Shown here: positions 1 to 8,000 of the stretch, one piece after another | Position numbering within the stretch: the first letter of the stretch is position 1 | Layout of the letters: each line of letters begins with the position of its first letter | Source: a virus | DNA: 28,235 nt | Strand: one strand, 5' to 3' | IMG/VR virus record: IMGVR_UViG_3300049740_002247 | Span: 1-28,235 of that record | Made by a program: the position numbers and the translations under genes | Notes under the pieces: model-generated | The model's database searches: none | What the model saw: the letters and a program-made list of their open reading frames with translations, nothing else | Told to the model about the DNA's origin: nothing

Positions 1-150
1 ATGAGCAAGTTAGTGACCAAACTCTGCATGGAGATCATACGGCTCAAAAGCCGTCCTGGATCCAAAATTCTAGTGCAGAAATTACAACAAAAACTGGATG
101 AAATCGAGCGACAAGCAAGTGACAAGCAAACGACAAGCACAACTATTTGA
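1..150 (+). CDS. Small hypothetical protein (49 aa)
   Basis: An ATG at the first base opens a 49-codon frame ending in TGA at 148-150. The product is basic (KLVTKLCMEIIRLKSR near the N-terminus), with a central Gln/Leu-rich segment and a Ser/Thr/Gln-rich tail. I do not recognise it. Because the ATG is the first base of the window, the true start could lie upstream. The tail is encoded by three 11-bp GACAAGCA-type tandem units. The following 118 bases up to the chaperonin gene hold no ORF. Confidence 0.45.
   Translation: MSKLVTKLCMEIIRLKSRPGSKILVQKLQQKLDEIERQASDKQTTSTTI
110..142 (+). repeat. Three 11-bp tandem units (GACAAGCAnnn)
   Basis: The octamer GACAAGCA recurs at 110-117, 121-128 and 132-139 with an exact 11-base period. 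It lies inside the end of the small ORF at 1-150. A period of 11 is close to one DNA helical turn and does not keep a codon frame, so it may be a protein-binding array or simple slippage. Nothing else in the sequence shows a function. Confidence 0.5.
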
Positions 151-192
151 CTGTCAGTCGATTAAACTCGTTTTTTCATACATACTGTCTAA

Positions 193-217
193 ATAGGCAC
201 AAAATCGACACGCCTAT
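193..217. promoter_or_regulatory. Small inverted repeat in the leader of the chaperonin gene
   Basis: ATAGGC (193-198) and GCCTAT (212-217) are perfect reverse complements separated by 13 bases, in the non-coding stretch between the small ORF and groEL. It could be an operator or a weak hairpin. A T-run at 171-176 precedes it. No TAnnTTTG box was found in 151-268, so the chaperonin promoter is not identified; the stretch is otherwise plain AT-rich sequence. Confidence 0.25.
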
Positions 218-268
218 ATAAAAAGAAGAGAAGAAGAGTAAGAATAATAATTAAATTAAATACAAATC

Positions 269-1876
269 ATGATTGAAAAAAGTGTGATTTTCGGCGATGA
301 TAGCCGGGAGAAACTTAAAAAGGGAATTGATATACTAGCAGAAGCAGTTTCATCTACCCTTGGTGCTTCTGGAAGAACTGTAATCATAGAAGACCAATTT
401 GGAACCCCCCACATTACTAAAGATGGGGTGACAGTAGCAAACAGTATTATACTATCAGATCCTGTTGAGAATCTTGGAGCAAGCATTTTAAAACAGGCGT
501 CACAAAAAACCGCCACAGAGGCAGGGGACGGAACAACGACCTCGTGCGTTTTAGCAAAGTCTATTATCGACAACTGTTTTATGAATATAGACAAGATCGA
601 TAATGTAACTCAAGCAAAAGAAGGGATAGAGACAGCAGCTAAAAATTTAGTGAGTATCCTGGAAAAAATGAAAAAGGAAGTTTCACCTGACACCCTTGAG
701 CAGGTAGCAACAATTTCTGCAAACGGCGACAACTACATTGGTAAAATGATTTCAGATGCCTATAACAAGGTTGGAGTAGACGGCGTTGTAACAATGGACG
801 AATCTCCCACAGGCGAAGACTATACTGAAATTACCAACGGAACCAAAATAAAAAGAGGGTACGGGACGCCATTTAGCGTGAACAACCTCCGCGCAAAGTC
901 AGTGGAGTACCAAAACCCACTTATAGTCGTTAGCGACACAAAGATAGACATGCATGAAAGACTTCACTTTGCCTTTGAGCAGTCAATCAAACAAAAACGA
1001 CCGCTTTTGATCATTTCTGATTTAGATGACAGGGTAAAGCTATTCATTGCACAGAATATAAATAAAAAAAATCTGACAGCAAACTTTATTCTACCTGAAG
1101 GTATAGGGATTAAAAAGTTTGAACTATTGGAGGATTTGTGCGTTATGACAGGAGCAAAGATGATATCAGAGATGTCAGGAGATGCAAAAGAGAACATTGA
1201 TGAGTCCTACCTTGGTACTTGTAGACAAATGATATCAAACTCTTCTGAAACCGTGCTTGTCTTTGATGACGAGCCAAACCAAAAGAAACAGGAGATCATT
1301 GAGTGGATTAGTAATGAGATCAAACTTGAGAAGAATAAGACTGAAAAGTGGCACCTGCAGGATAGACTGTCTAAGTTAGCTGGTGGGGTGGCTACTATTA
1401 AGCTTGCTGGTAACTCAGAAGTTGAGCTTAAAGAGAAAAAGGATCGTGTAGATGACTCCATCCACGCAACTAAAGCTGCCCTTGAGGAAGGGATTGTTGC
1501 TGGTGGAGGTATTGCCCTACTAGACGCTTTCCAAAAAATCGGCGGAAAAGCGCCCCGAGGCTCCTCCCCTTCATTTGCGTTAGGCTATAAAATGATGGTT
1601 TGGTCTATACCAACAGTATGGGATAAGATCATTTCGAACTCTGGGCAGGAAATCGACCCTCATAGTGAAAGGAAGATGAAGAACAGACGTAAAGGATATG
1701 GTATTGATGTTAAAACCAAAAAATTCGGTAATATGTTTAACATGGGCATTGTTGATCCATTTAAGGTTACAAAGAACGCAATACTAAATTCTGCATCTGT
1801 GGCCTCCACGATTCTAACGACATCATGTGTAATTTCTAATAAAAGAATAAAAAAGACAGATGAAAGCAGTGGGTAA
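269..1876 (+). CDS. groEL: Phage-encoded chaperonin GroEL (Hsp60)
   Basis: A 535-aa group I chaperonin, expected to form the ATP-driven folding ring. It is collinear with E. coli GroEL in both equatorial segments. The phosphate loop GDGTTT is at residues 86-91 and ITKDGV with Asp52 is present. The hinge motif RVDDSIHATKAALEEG carries Asp396, equivalent to the catalytic Asp398, followed by GIVAGGG. GNMFNMGIVDPFKVTK carries Asp496, equivalent to Asp495. The apical domain is much more divergent. The C-terminus ends in a Lys/Ser tail and lacks the usual Gly-Gly-Met repeats, so the ring cavity floor would differ. Its last 17 bases overlap the groES start, indicating coupled translation. It sits at the head of a virion gene region, so its clients are probably phage structural proteins (inference). 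The family assignment is secure. Confidence 0.96.
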   Translation: MIEKSVIFGDDSREKLKKGIDILAEAVSSTLGASGRTVIIEDQFGTPHITKDGVTVANSIILSDPVENLGASILKQASQKTATEAGDGTTTSCVLAKSIIDNCFMNIDKIDNVTQAKEGIETAAKNLVSILEKMKKEVSPDTLEQVATISANGDNYIGKMISDAYNKVGVDGVVTMDESPTGEDYTEITNGTKIKRGYGTPFSVNNLRAKSVEYQNPLIVVSDTKIDMHERLHFAFEQSIKQKRPLLIISDLDDRVKLFIAQNINKKNLTANFILPEGIGIKKFELLEDLCVMTGAKMISEMSGDAKENIDESYLGTCRQMISNSSETVLVFDDEPNQKKQEIIEWISNEIKLEKNKTEKWHLQDRLSKLAGGVATIKLAGNSEVELKEKKDRVDDSIHATKAALEEGIVAGGGIALLDAFQKIGGKAPRGSSPSFALGYKMMVWSIPTVWDKIISNSGQEIDPHSERKMKNRRKGYGIDVKTKKFGNMFNMGIVDPFKVTKNAILNSASVASTILTTSCVISNKRIKKTDESSG

Positions 1877-2138
1877 GTTTGTAATCGTCCAAGATGAGGA
1901 GGTTATACAAAAAAATGATTTAGGATTAATTATTACAGAGCAATCAGATCAGAACATTAGGTACATAATCGGTGAGGTTGTAAGTTGTGGTGATGATGTA
2001 AAAGAGGTAAAACCAGGTCAATACGTTTACTTTGATAAAGTGTCAGGCTCTGAGCTGCGCGTCAAAGGTAATAAGTACAAAGCCATCCGGGAGCAAGACG
2101 TGGTTGTAACTATGGATAATGTTGATTCCGTTATTTGA
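1860..2138 (+). CDS. groES: Phage-encoded co-chaperonin GroES (Cpn10)
   Basis: A 92-aa Cpn10-type beta-barrel expected to cap the phage or host GroEL ring. It starts with KFVIVQDEE, matching the first GroES strand. A mobile-loop region with hydrophobic LGLII (about residues 22-26) stands where GroES has GGIVL. It then shows GEVVSCGDDVKEVKPGQYVYF, the typical GEV...VK.GD.V.F pattern, and ends in the IREQDVVVTMD strand. The gene begins inside the groEL end and its own end overlaps the next start by 20 bases, so the three genes form one translationally coupled unit. The length (92 versus about 97 aa) and order are normal for Cpn10, but the sequence is divergent, fitting a partner co-evolved with the phage GroEL. 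Confidence 0.93.
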   Translation: MKAVGKFVIVQDEEVIQKNDLGLIITEQSDQNIRYIIGEVVSCGDDVKEVKPGQYVYFDKVSGSELRVKGNKYKAIREQDVVVTMDNVDSVI

Positions 2139-2865
2139 TTACGACAAGCATCGTGTCATAATGGAAACTTCATTTCGTTTTGAAGGTAAGGATTACCTTT
2201 ATTTTCCAGACGGGTGTAAGTTTTACTCTCTTTACCGGACAGAACGCAAGATAAATTCTTTCTCAGAGCTAGAATATATAACAGAAAAGTTTAACCACCT
2301 AAACCCAGAGTTTGATCCAGATTTAACTAAACGCCTGTTCTGTGAACTTGCAGACAGAGGATCTGGACACATAATAAGAACTTATGGAGAAGGCAGGGTT
2401 GAAGCTATGGTTGATAGAGTTTTGACTAAAAACAAAGAGCCATACTGCCCTAGACTGCGTAAAATTTTATTCAACTCTAACAAAATGCTATCTAGAACCC
2501 AGAAGATGCAGATAGTAGGATCACTTATAAGTGCAAAAGAAAAACCACAAGAAGAAGATATAGCAGCAGTGATTGAAGATATGTGGATTCAGCTTGAGAA
2601 AATAACCATTACAAAGGTAGCGCAAGAACTTAACACCACAAGACACCTTGTCAGGTGGTACTTTACAGACGAGATCATGAGCTCAGTTAGAAGTGCAAAT
2701 CAAGAAATCAGACAGAAAAAGATTATTGCTAAATGTATAGAGGCTATTGATATTTTAACTGAAGGGGGTAACAAGCTGAAAATGAGAGAGTTAAAGAAAT
2801 TAACTTCAGTCAGAGATTATTTTTTGCTAAAAAAATCTATAGTTTGCTATCAGGATCGGATTTAG
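2119..2865 (+). CDS. Helix-turn-helix protein of unknown role (248 aa)
   Basis: A 248-aa protein whose residues about 161-185 (ITITKVAQELNTTRHLVRWY) look like a helix-turn-helix unit, within a helical, charged C-terminal half. The N-terminal half (FEGKDYLYFPDGCKFYSLYR) is not recognised. The start at 2119 overlaps groES by 20 bases and gives a natural N-terminus (MLIPLFDY); ATG 2161 (METSFRF) is an alternative. The last 29 bases overlap the end of the convergent minus-strand regulator. It could be a transcription factor or a DNA-binding packaging protein. Its position away from TerL argues mildly against a small terminase, but does not exclude it. Confidence 0.75.
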   Translation: MLIPLFDYDKHRVIMETSFRFEGKDYLYFPDGCKFYSLYRTERKINSFSELEYITEKFNHLNPEFDPDLTKRLFCELADRGSGHIIRTYGEGRVEAMVDRVLTKNKEPYCPRLRKILFNSNKMLSRTQKMQIVGSLISAKEKPQEEDIAAVIEDMWIQLEKITITKVAQELNTTRHLVRWYFTDEIMSSVRSANQEIRQKKIIAKCIEAIDILTEGGNKLKMRELKKLTSVRDYFLLKKSIVCYQDRI

Positions 2866-3331
2866 TTCTATTCATTTTCTCAATGACTTTTTTGTAAATC
2901 TTGTCTGTGTAGTTAGATTTTTTAAATATTGGGTTAGATCTTGGTTCTTCAGATATTGGCTCTTCCATAAGAAGCTTTTTGTATGTTAAAGAGCATATAG
3001 TCTTTCCTTTGTGAGATAGTGTCCATAGTTTCGCTCTTGCAAATCTCTCACCACCCGGCCTCCACTCTTTGATAAGATCCTTCGAAACCATCTCGTAAAA
3101 CCTCTTTTTATCCCACGACATGGTGTTGCCGTAGTAATTGAAGTCATCTTTTCTAAAATGTGGCAGATCATAAAGATACAGAAGCATATCGAGCTCCATG
3201 GCCGATATATCGTACTTTCTCCTTATGTAATAACGAACAACTCTCCAGTACTTTAGAAAGTTGTGTTGACGCTCACGTGGTTGTGTTTTAACTGTCTTTC
3301 TACCACTTCTTTTATATAGTCTAACACTCAA
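2837..3331 (-). CDS. Winged-helix (MarR-like) transcriptional regulator, TTG start
   Basis: This is the only minus-strand gene. About 164 aa from TTG at 3331. The region FLKYWRVVRYYIRRKYDISA, then MELDMLLYLYDLPHF, SWDKKRFYEMVSKDLIKEW and LWTLSHKGK gives the helix-turn-helix plus wing order of MarR-type proteins; the tail is charged. The frame is open back to an ATG at 3481, but that start would overlap the divergent gene at 3399 by 83 bases, and the extra 50 residues do not look like part of a MarR-type domain. A -7 box (TATTTTTG on the minus strand, 3356-3349) lies 17 bases before TTG 3331, the same geometry as other promoters here. The 67-base divergent gap to the + gene at 3399 suggests it may regulate that operon or itself (inference). 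It overlaps the HTH gene tail-to-tail. Confidence 0.78.
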   Translation of the reverse strand: MSVRLYKRSGRKTVKTQPRERQHNFLKYWRVVRYYIRRKYDISAMELDMLLYLYDLPHFRKDDFNYYGNTMSWDKKRFYEMVSKDLIKEWRPGGERFARAKLWTLSHKGKTICSLTYKKLLMEEPISEEPRSNPIFKKSNYTDKIYKKVIEKMNRTKSDPDSKL

Positions 3332-3348
3332 TCTGTAAAAGTTTATCC

Positions 3349-3356
3349 CAAAAATA
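3349..3356 (-). promoter_or_regulatory. Putative -7 box of the minus-strand regulator
   Basis: On the minus strand this reads TATTTTTG, matching the Bacteroidetes TAnnTTTG -7 consensus, 17 bases before the TTG start at 3331. No convincing -33 TTTG is seen at the standard distance. Confidence 0.35.
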
Positions 3357-3373
3357 CGAAAAACATTTTTTGG

Positions 3374-3381
3374 TATCTTTG
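3374..3381 (+). promoter_or_regulatory. Putative -7 box for the small basic protein operon
   Basis: TATCTTTG followed by C matches the Bacteroidetes -7 consensus TAnnTTTG. It ends 17 bases before ATG 3399, giving a leader of roughly 10 bases. The same nine bases (TATCTTTGC) recur at 14552-14560 before a fibre gene. No clear -33 element was found. Confidence 0.5.
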
Positions 3382-3398
3382 CTAAAAATAAACAAGCT

Positions 3399-3986
3399 AT
3401 GCCAACAGGTAAATACAGAATGCGGAAATCTCTTCGTCCGTATGTTCGAAAAGACATCCCAATGACATTCTCACCAGACACAAAGCTAAAAAACGAAACA
3501 GCAGGGGGAATTAGATTCGACCTTATGCATCCTGAAGTATACAGAGACGCAAAAAAAGTAGAAAAAGGGATTGAAAGAAGCTATAGGCTTTTGCAAAAAG
3601 GTACTGCTAAATCTGAGATGCAAAGACTTCAATCGAAAGGAAAAGTAGCTAATATATATTTAAAAATTGAAGGCAACCCTGACATTAGTGATAAGCGTAA
3701 AGCTAGACTTAAAAAAAGAGCCCTTAAAATACAAAAAAGAGGAATAAGAAGATCTGCTAGAGCAAAGCATCGTTTGTACAAAAGAGCAGGGAAAATATAT
3801 CAAAGAAGTATAGAAGGCCAGAGAGGTGCTGTCGCAAGTTTAGGTAATTTAGGTAAACAACAGTTTGATGCGTTTGGATCTATGGCAACGCATTACAGAA
3901 AAACATCAGACCCTTACGGAAAGGAGAAAGATAAAAACAAGATGAGTGGGTATGACCTCCTCAAAGCTTATAGATCAGGTAAATAA
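3399..3986 (+). CDS. Basic, helix-rich hypothetical protein (195 aa)
   Basis: A 195-aa Lys/Arg-rich protein with a helical centre (for example RKARLKKRALKIQKRGIRRS around residues 107-126) and a C-terminus ending in LLKAYRSGK. There is no signal peptide or membrane segment. It is the first gene after the putative promoter at 3374-3381, and its stop overlaps the next start as TAATG. The function is unknown. Its strong positive charge and company of other basic proteins among virion genes suggest nucleic-acid binding or a packaged internal protein (inference). Confidence 0.82.
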   Translation: MPTGKYRMRKSLRPYVRKDIPMTFSPDTKLKNETAGGIRFDLMHPEVYRDAKKVEKGIERSYRLLQKGTAKSEMQRLQSKGKVANIYLKIEGNPDISDKRKARLKKRALKIQKRGIRRSARAKHRLYKRAGKIYQRSIEGQRGAVASLGNLGKQQFDAFGSMATHYRKTSDPYGKEKDKNKMSGYDLLKAYRSGK

Positions 3987-4150
3987 TGGCAAAGGAAAGA
4001 AAGAAAAAGGGTAATAAGATTTGTGCTTCAGGTATAGCCTGGGCAAAGCGTACTTTTGACCGTTACCCGTCAGCATATGCGAATATGGCTGCAAGTAAGT
4101 ATTGTAAAGACCCTAATTACGCTAAAGGAGCTAAAAAGAAAAAGAAATAG
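3986..4150 (+). CDS. Small basic protein with FDRYPSAYANMAASKYC motif (54 aa)
   Basis: A 54-aa protein starting at the ATG of a TAATG overlap. The central motif ICASGIAWAKRTFDRYPSAY then ANMAASKYCKDPNY has two cysteines, and the protein ends in a run of five lysines. I recall similar YPSAYAN...ASK small proteins in other phage and virus genomes, without known function. The motif is far too structured to be chance. Basic tails at both ends fit a DNA-contacting or virion-internal role (inference). Confidence 0.8.
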   Translation: MAKERKKKGNKICASGIAWAKRTFDRYPSAYANMAASKYCKDPNYAKGAKKKKK

Positions 4151-4152
4151 TT

Positions 4153-4377
4153 ATGCCAGGAAAAAAACCAAAACACATCAACGAGCAGCCAGTAAGCACA
4201 AACTACAACCCTTATCCAGGGGGTCCTATGACTGAACAGCAGTATAATGAGTTTGGCTTTAAAAATAAGGATGTAAATAGAATTTACAATCAGGAAAGTA
4301 TAAAAGTAAACAAAAAAGGAATGCCGTACAACGAAAGTTTTATGGCAAAAATTAAAAACCAAAAAATAAAAGCTTAA
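4153..4377 (+). CDS. Small hypothetical protein (74 aa)
   Basis: A 74-aa hydrophilic protein starting two bases after the preceding stop. It opens with a basic MPGKKPKHINEQP, continues through a Pro/Gly/Tyr-rich part (YNPYPGGPMTEQQYNEFGF), and ends in a lysine-rich tail. No domain is recognised. It belongs to the coupled run of small genes downstream of the 3374 promoter. The antisense frame over it is rejected as a shadow. Confidence 0.72.
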   Translation: MPGKKPKHINEQPVSTNYNPYPGGPMTEQQYNEFGFKNKDVNRIYNQESIKVNKKGMPYNESFMAKIKNQKIKA

Positions 4378-4380
4378 GTT

Positions 4381-4458
4381 ATGCCATACGGAGGAAAGAT
4401 CAAGTACACGCTAAAAAAGAAAAAGAAAACAGCTGCTAAGAAGAAAAAGAAAAAGTAA
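4381..4458 (+). CDS. 25-residue polylysine peptide
   Basis: ATG 4381 opens a 25-codon frame: MPYGGKIKYTL, five Lys, Thr-Ala-Ala, then six Lys. Thirteen of 25 residues are lysine. It starts three bases after the previous stop, and its TAA overlaps the next ATG as TAATG, exactly as in the neighbouring real genes, which is the main support for translation. Similar tiny MPYGGK-type peptides seem familiar from other phage genomes (memory). A protamine-like or counter-ion role is only a guess. Confidence 0.65.
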   Translation: MPYGGKIKYTLKKKKKTAAKKKKKK

Positions 4459-4817
4459 TGATTTTCAAAGATAAAGAGTTGCGAGGCTATATTGGAGCAG
4501 CAACAGTATTTGTCCTGGTTATGGGGCTTTTGCTGTTTTTAGCCTTTTTTGAGATTCCACAAACAAACAACGACATCTTCAAGGTGATCGTTGGTATGCT
4601 TGTTGGCTCTTTGTCTGTTGTTATCTACACCTTCATTGGTAAAAACCCTGAAGAAGTAGAATCCCTCAAGTCAAAGAACGAAGCTTTAGAAGATAAGGTG
4701 ATATCTATGGTTATCGAAAAAGATAAACTAGAAAAGCTTCTAAGAGACCTACAGACTGAAGTTATTGATAAGCTTGCCGTTTCAGGTGAGAACTTTAAGT
4801 TTGATACAAAAAAATAA
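4458..4817 (+). CDS. Two-TM protein with coiled-coil tail (holin- or spanin-like?)
   Basis: A 119-aa membrane protein. Hydrophobic segments at about residues 12-31 (IGAATVFVLVMGLLLFLAFF) and 41-60 (FKVIVGMLVGSLSVVIYTFI) are joined by a short polar turn. A heptad-like charged helix follows at 65-105 (EEVESLKSKNEALEDKVISM). The two-TM plus coiled-coil layout resembles small phage membrane proteins sometimes called holins or inner-membrane accessory proteins. Another, better holin is at 14026-14427 in the lysis cassette, so this one may have a different role. Both flanking junctions are TAATG overlaps. Confidence 0.8.
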   Translation: MIFKDKELRGYIGAATVFVLVMGLLLFLAFFEIPQTNNDIFKVIVGMLVGSLSVVIYTFIGKNPEEVESLKSKNEALEDKVISMVIEKDKLEKLLRDLQTEVIDKLAVSGENFKFDTKK

Positions 4818-5068
4818 TGGGAGAACTTAAAAAATGGCGTGAAGAAAAATGGGTGCGTATTGGTACGGACGGTTCAATCCTTGGGGCTTGTGGTACAAGC
4901 AAGAACAAGAAGAATCCAGACAGATGTCTTCCACTAAAGAAGGCTCAGAGCATGAGCAAGTCGGAAAGAGCTGCTACTGCAAAGAAAAAGAAAAGAGAGG
5001 GCAGAAACCGTCAGTTTGTTGCCAACACAAAAAAAGGCAAAGTAACTAAAAAGAATACTAAAAGATAA
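4817..5068 (+). CDS. Small basic protein, WVRIGTDGSILGACGTSK family (83 aa)
   Basis: An 83-aa protein with an aromatic N-terminal part (KKWREEKWVRIGTDGSI) and a conserved-looking core LGACGTSKNKKNPDRCLPL, then KAQSMSKSERAATAKKKKRE. The two cysteines and the Gly-Cys-Gly and Arg-Cys-Leu-Pro contexts match a widespread small uncharacterised family I remember from aquatic phage and virus genomes; I do not give an accession. The tail is Lys-rich. It starts at a TAATG overlap and ends three bases before the giant fibre gene. An overlapping +1 frame (4849-5049) is a shadow. Confidence 0.85.
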   Translation: MGELKKWREEKWVRIGTDGSILGACGTSKNKKNPDRCLPLKKAQSMSKSERAATAKKKKREGRNRQFVANTKKGKVTKKNTKR

Positions 5069-5071
5069 CAA

Positions 5072-8000
5072 ATGGCTAGAATACATACATATGATCTAGA
5101 CGGAACCATAGACCCAAACGATAGAATTATTGGTTCCGATGGAGCCGAAGGAGCAAACTTCGCAACTAAAAACTTTACAGTTAGTCAACTACAGTCATAT
5201 ATATCTGGTGGTTTGTCTAGCTTTTCTACAATTCAAGTTAACGGCCAGAGTGATGTGACAGCATCATCAGGATCAGCACTAAAGTTTGTTGCAGGAGCAA
5301 ACGTAACACTCTTGACAGACCCAAGCCAGAACTCTATTACCATAGCATCATCAGGTTCAGGAGGTAGTGGGGGAGGAACAGGAACAGTGACTTCAGTTAC
5401 GCCTGCAGACACTAATCTTTTGACGATCACAAACCAAACTACAAACCCTGAAATTGCAGTAGTAACGGCAGCTCCAGTTAGTGGAGGAACAGGTCTTGTT
5501 ACATCAGGAGATGTCTTCACTTATATTACCAATCAGTCTTTTACATCAAACGCAGGAACAGTAACTGAGATCACTGCAGGCACAGGTTTGACAGGAGGAT
5601 CTATCACGGACACTGGCACAATAGATTTAGCAGATACATCGGTGCAAGCAGGTGATTACACAAACGCTAACATCACAGTAGATGCACAAGGTCGTATTAC
5701 TGCAGCAGCAGATGGTACGGCTGGTTCTAGCGGCAGCTCAATGACTTTTACAGCATCATCACCCTTAACAGGAGGTGTTATAGGCGATGGAGAGGCTTTG
5801 GGCATAACACAAGCATCAGCAAATACAGATGGTTTTCTTTCCTCTGATGACTGGAACACCTTTAATAATAAGGTTAGCTATCCATCTGCTGACCAAACAA
5901 AATTAGCTGGTATTGAAAATGGAGCTGAGGTAAACGTAAAAGCGAACTGGAATGAGTCAAATTCAAACAGTGATGCGTTTATTCAAAACAAACCAACAAT
6001 CCCAACAAATAACAATGAACTCACAAATGGGGCTGGCTATACAACAAACACAGGTACTGTGACAAGTGTTCTTGGTGGTGCAGGTTTATCTGGGTCTGTA
6101 ACAACATCAGGAAGCTTAGCGATAGATTTAAATGACATTGCAGGTGATTCACTGGCTATATTGACAGACTCTATTGCATTTGTAAATTCTACTAACGCAA
6201 CAAGAAAGACAACTGTTAATTCGCTATTAACAAGTGTCGCGGGGTCAGGCCTTCAAGTAAACAGTACAACAGGTCAATTAGAGACTACAGGAACAGGAAG
6301 TGGATCTGTTACATCAGTTGGATTAAGTTTTGGAACAATACAAGCTTTTACAGTAAGTGGAAGTCCAATCACAGGTAGTGGAACATTGTCGGTTTCCATG
6401 GGAGGGGCTTCGTCACAAGTGGTGTTAGGAGATGGGTCTTTAGGTTCATATACTACGGGAACAGTAACATCTGTTGCTACGAGTGCACCATTGACCGGAA
6501 CAGTAACAACGACTGGTACAATTGGAATAACTCAAGCAAGCACTTCACAAGATGGGTATTTATCAGCATCTGATTTCCAAACTTTCAATAACAAAGGAAC
6601 AGGAACAGTAACAAGTGTAAGTGGCGGAACAGGTATTTCTGGAACAGTTACAGCTTCAGGAAGCTTAGATCTCGATCTAAACTCACTAGGCACTGAGGTG
6701 TCAGTCAAGGAAGACTTCTTTGTCTTTACTGATACAAGCGACTCAAACAATCCAAAAAAACAAGCGCTATCTGGATTTTTATCAGGTATAGCGGGATCCG
6801 GATTACAATATAATTCTACGTCGGGAGAACTCGAAGGCGTGTCTGGTGGTGGAGGGACTGTTACAAACGTAACTAGTGCCACAACCGGTCAGCTTACGGT
6901 TGCAAGCGGTAACTCAACACCTGCACTCTCAATTGTCACAGGCTCAGTTGTAGATTCAGGAACAGCTTTAGCGACAGGCGATCAAATCTATGATTTTGTA
7001 ACTACACAAGGATATACAACAAATACAGGTACGGTCACAAGTGTAAGTGGTGGTACTGGACTGTCAGGAACGGTGACAGCGTCAGGAAGCATAGATTTAG
7101 ATCTAAACGGATTATCACCTGTAGCTATAGATGTTGCAAACGACTTTATTGCTTTTGCAGACGCAAGCGACAGTGGAAATACCAGGAAGACAACAATTGC
7201 ACTACTTGCAACAGCTATGGCGGGATCAGGCATTAATGCTAACAATGGTGTGCTTAGTGCGGCATCTGCATCGGGCGTTACTAGTGTAACCGGAACATCG
7301 CCTATTGTTTCATCAGGAGGAACAACACCAGCAATATCCTTAGCGAACTCAGGTGTAACAGCAGGGGATTATACGAATGCAAATATTACTGTTGATGCAT
7401 TTGGACGTGTGACGGCTGCTGCAGATGGAACAGCTGGTAGTGGAAGTGGCGCGACAAGTCTTACAGGGCTATCTGATGCTAATGTAGAAAATGCATCACT
7501 TTATGTAGGTAACGACCCATCTGGAATTACTACACAAGCACTATATAACACAGTATTAGGTTTAACTGCAGGTGATACTTTAACAAGTGGAGACAGTAAC
7601 GTCTTTGTAGGGTATGATGCAGGTCTTACATACACAACGGGTGATAGGTCTGTTGCTGTTGGATATCAGGCAGGTTTAAATACAAATGCTAACGATGTTG
7701 TAGCTATAGGAACGGGTGCTGGTAAGAATGCGACAACTTCGTCCATTGCTATTGGTTCGAATGCGCTGTCAAACACCGGGCTTGTTGGGGCTAACAACAC
7801 GGCTATCGGATACGAAAGTATGTTAAACGCACAAGCATCTCACAGTAGTGTAGCTGTTGGATACAGATCTTTAAGACAGACTTCTGGTGGTATTAGAAAC
7901 ACCGGTGTCGGCCACAAAGCGTTGACAACACAAACAAGTGGTTCAGACAACGTTGCGGTTGGTTTTGAGGCTTTAGAATTTATAACGACTGGATTTAAGA

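Noticed and set aside
162-176. Intrinsic terminator after the first small ORF
   Set aside because: The T-run at 171-176 is preceded only by a 3-bp stem (CGA/TCG), too weak to call.
3332-3481. ATG 3481 or 3457 as start of the minus-strand regulator
   Set aside because: It would overlap the divergent + gene and its promoter; the extra residues are unlike a MarR domain, and the -7 box favours TTG 3331.
4849-5049. Frame of 66 residues within the 4817 gene
   Set aside because: Alternate-frame reading of a motif-rich small gene; composition is unnatural and it has no start context.
5233-7245. Several antisense frames of 67-116 residues inside the giant fibre gene
   Set aside because: They mirror the Thr/Ser/Gly repeats (giving Val/Pro-rich sequence), have no domain features or promoters, and lie inside a convincing gene.
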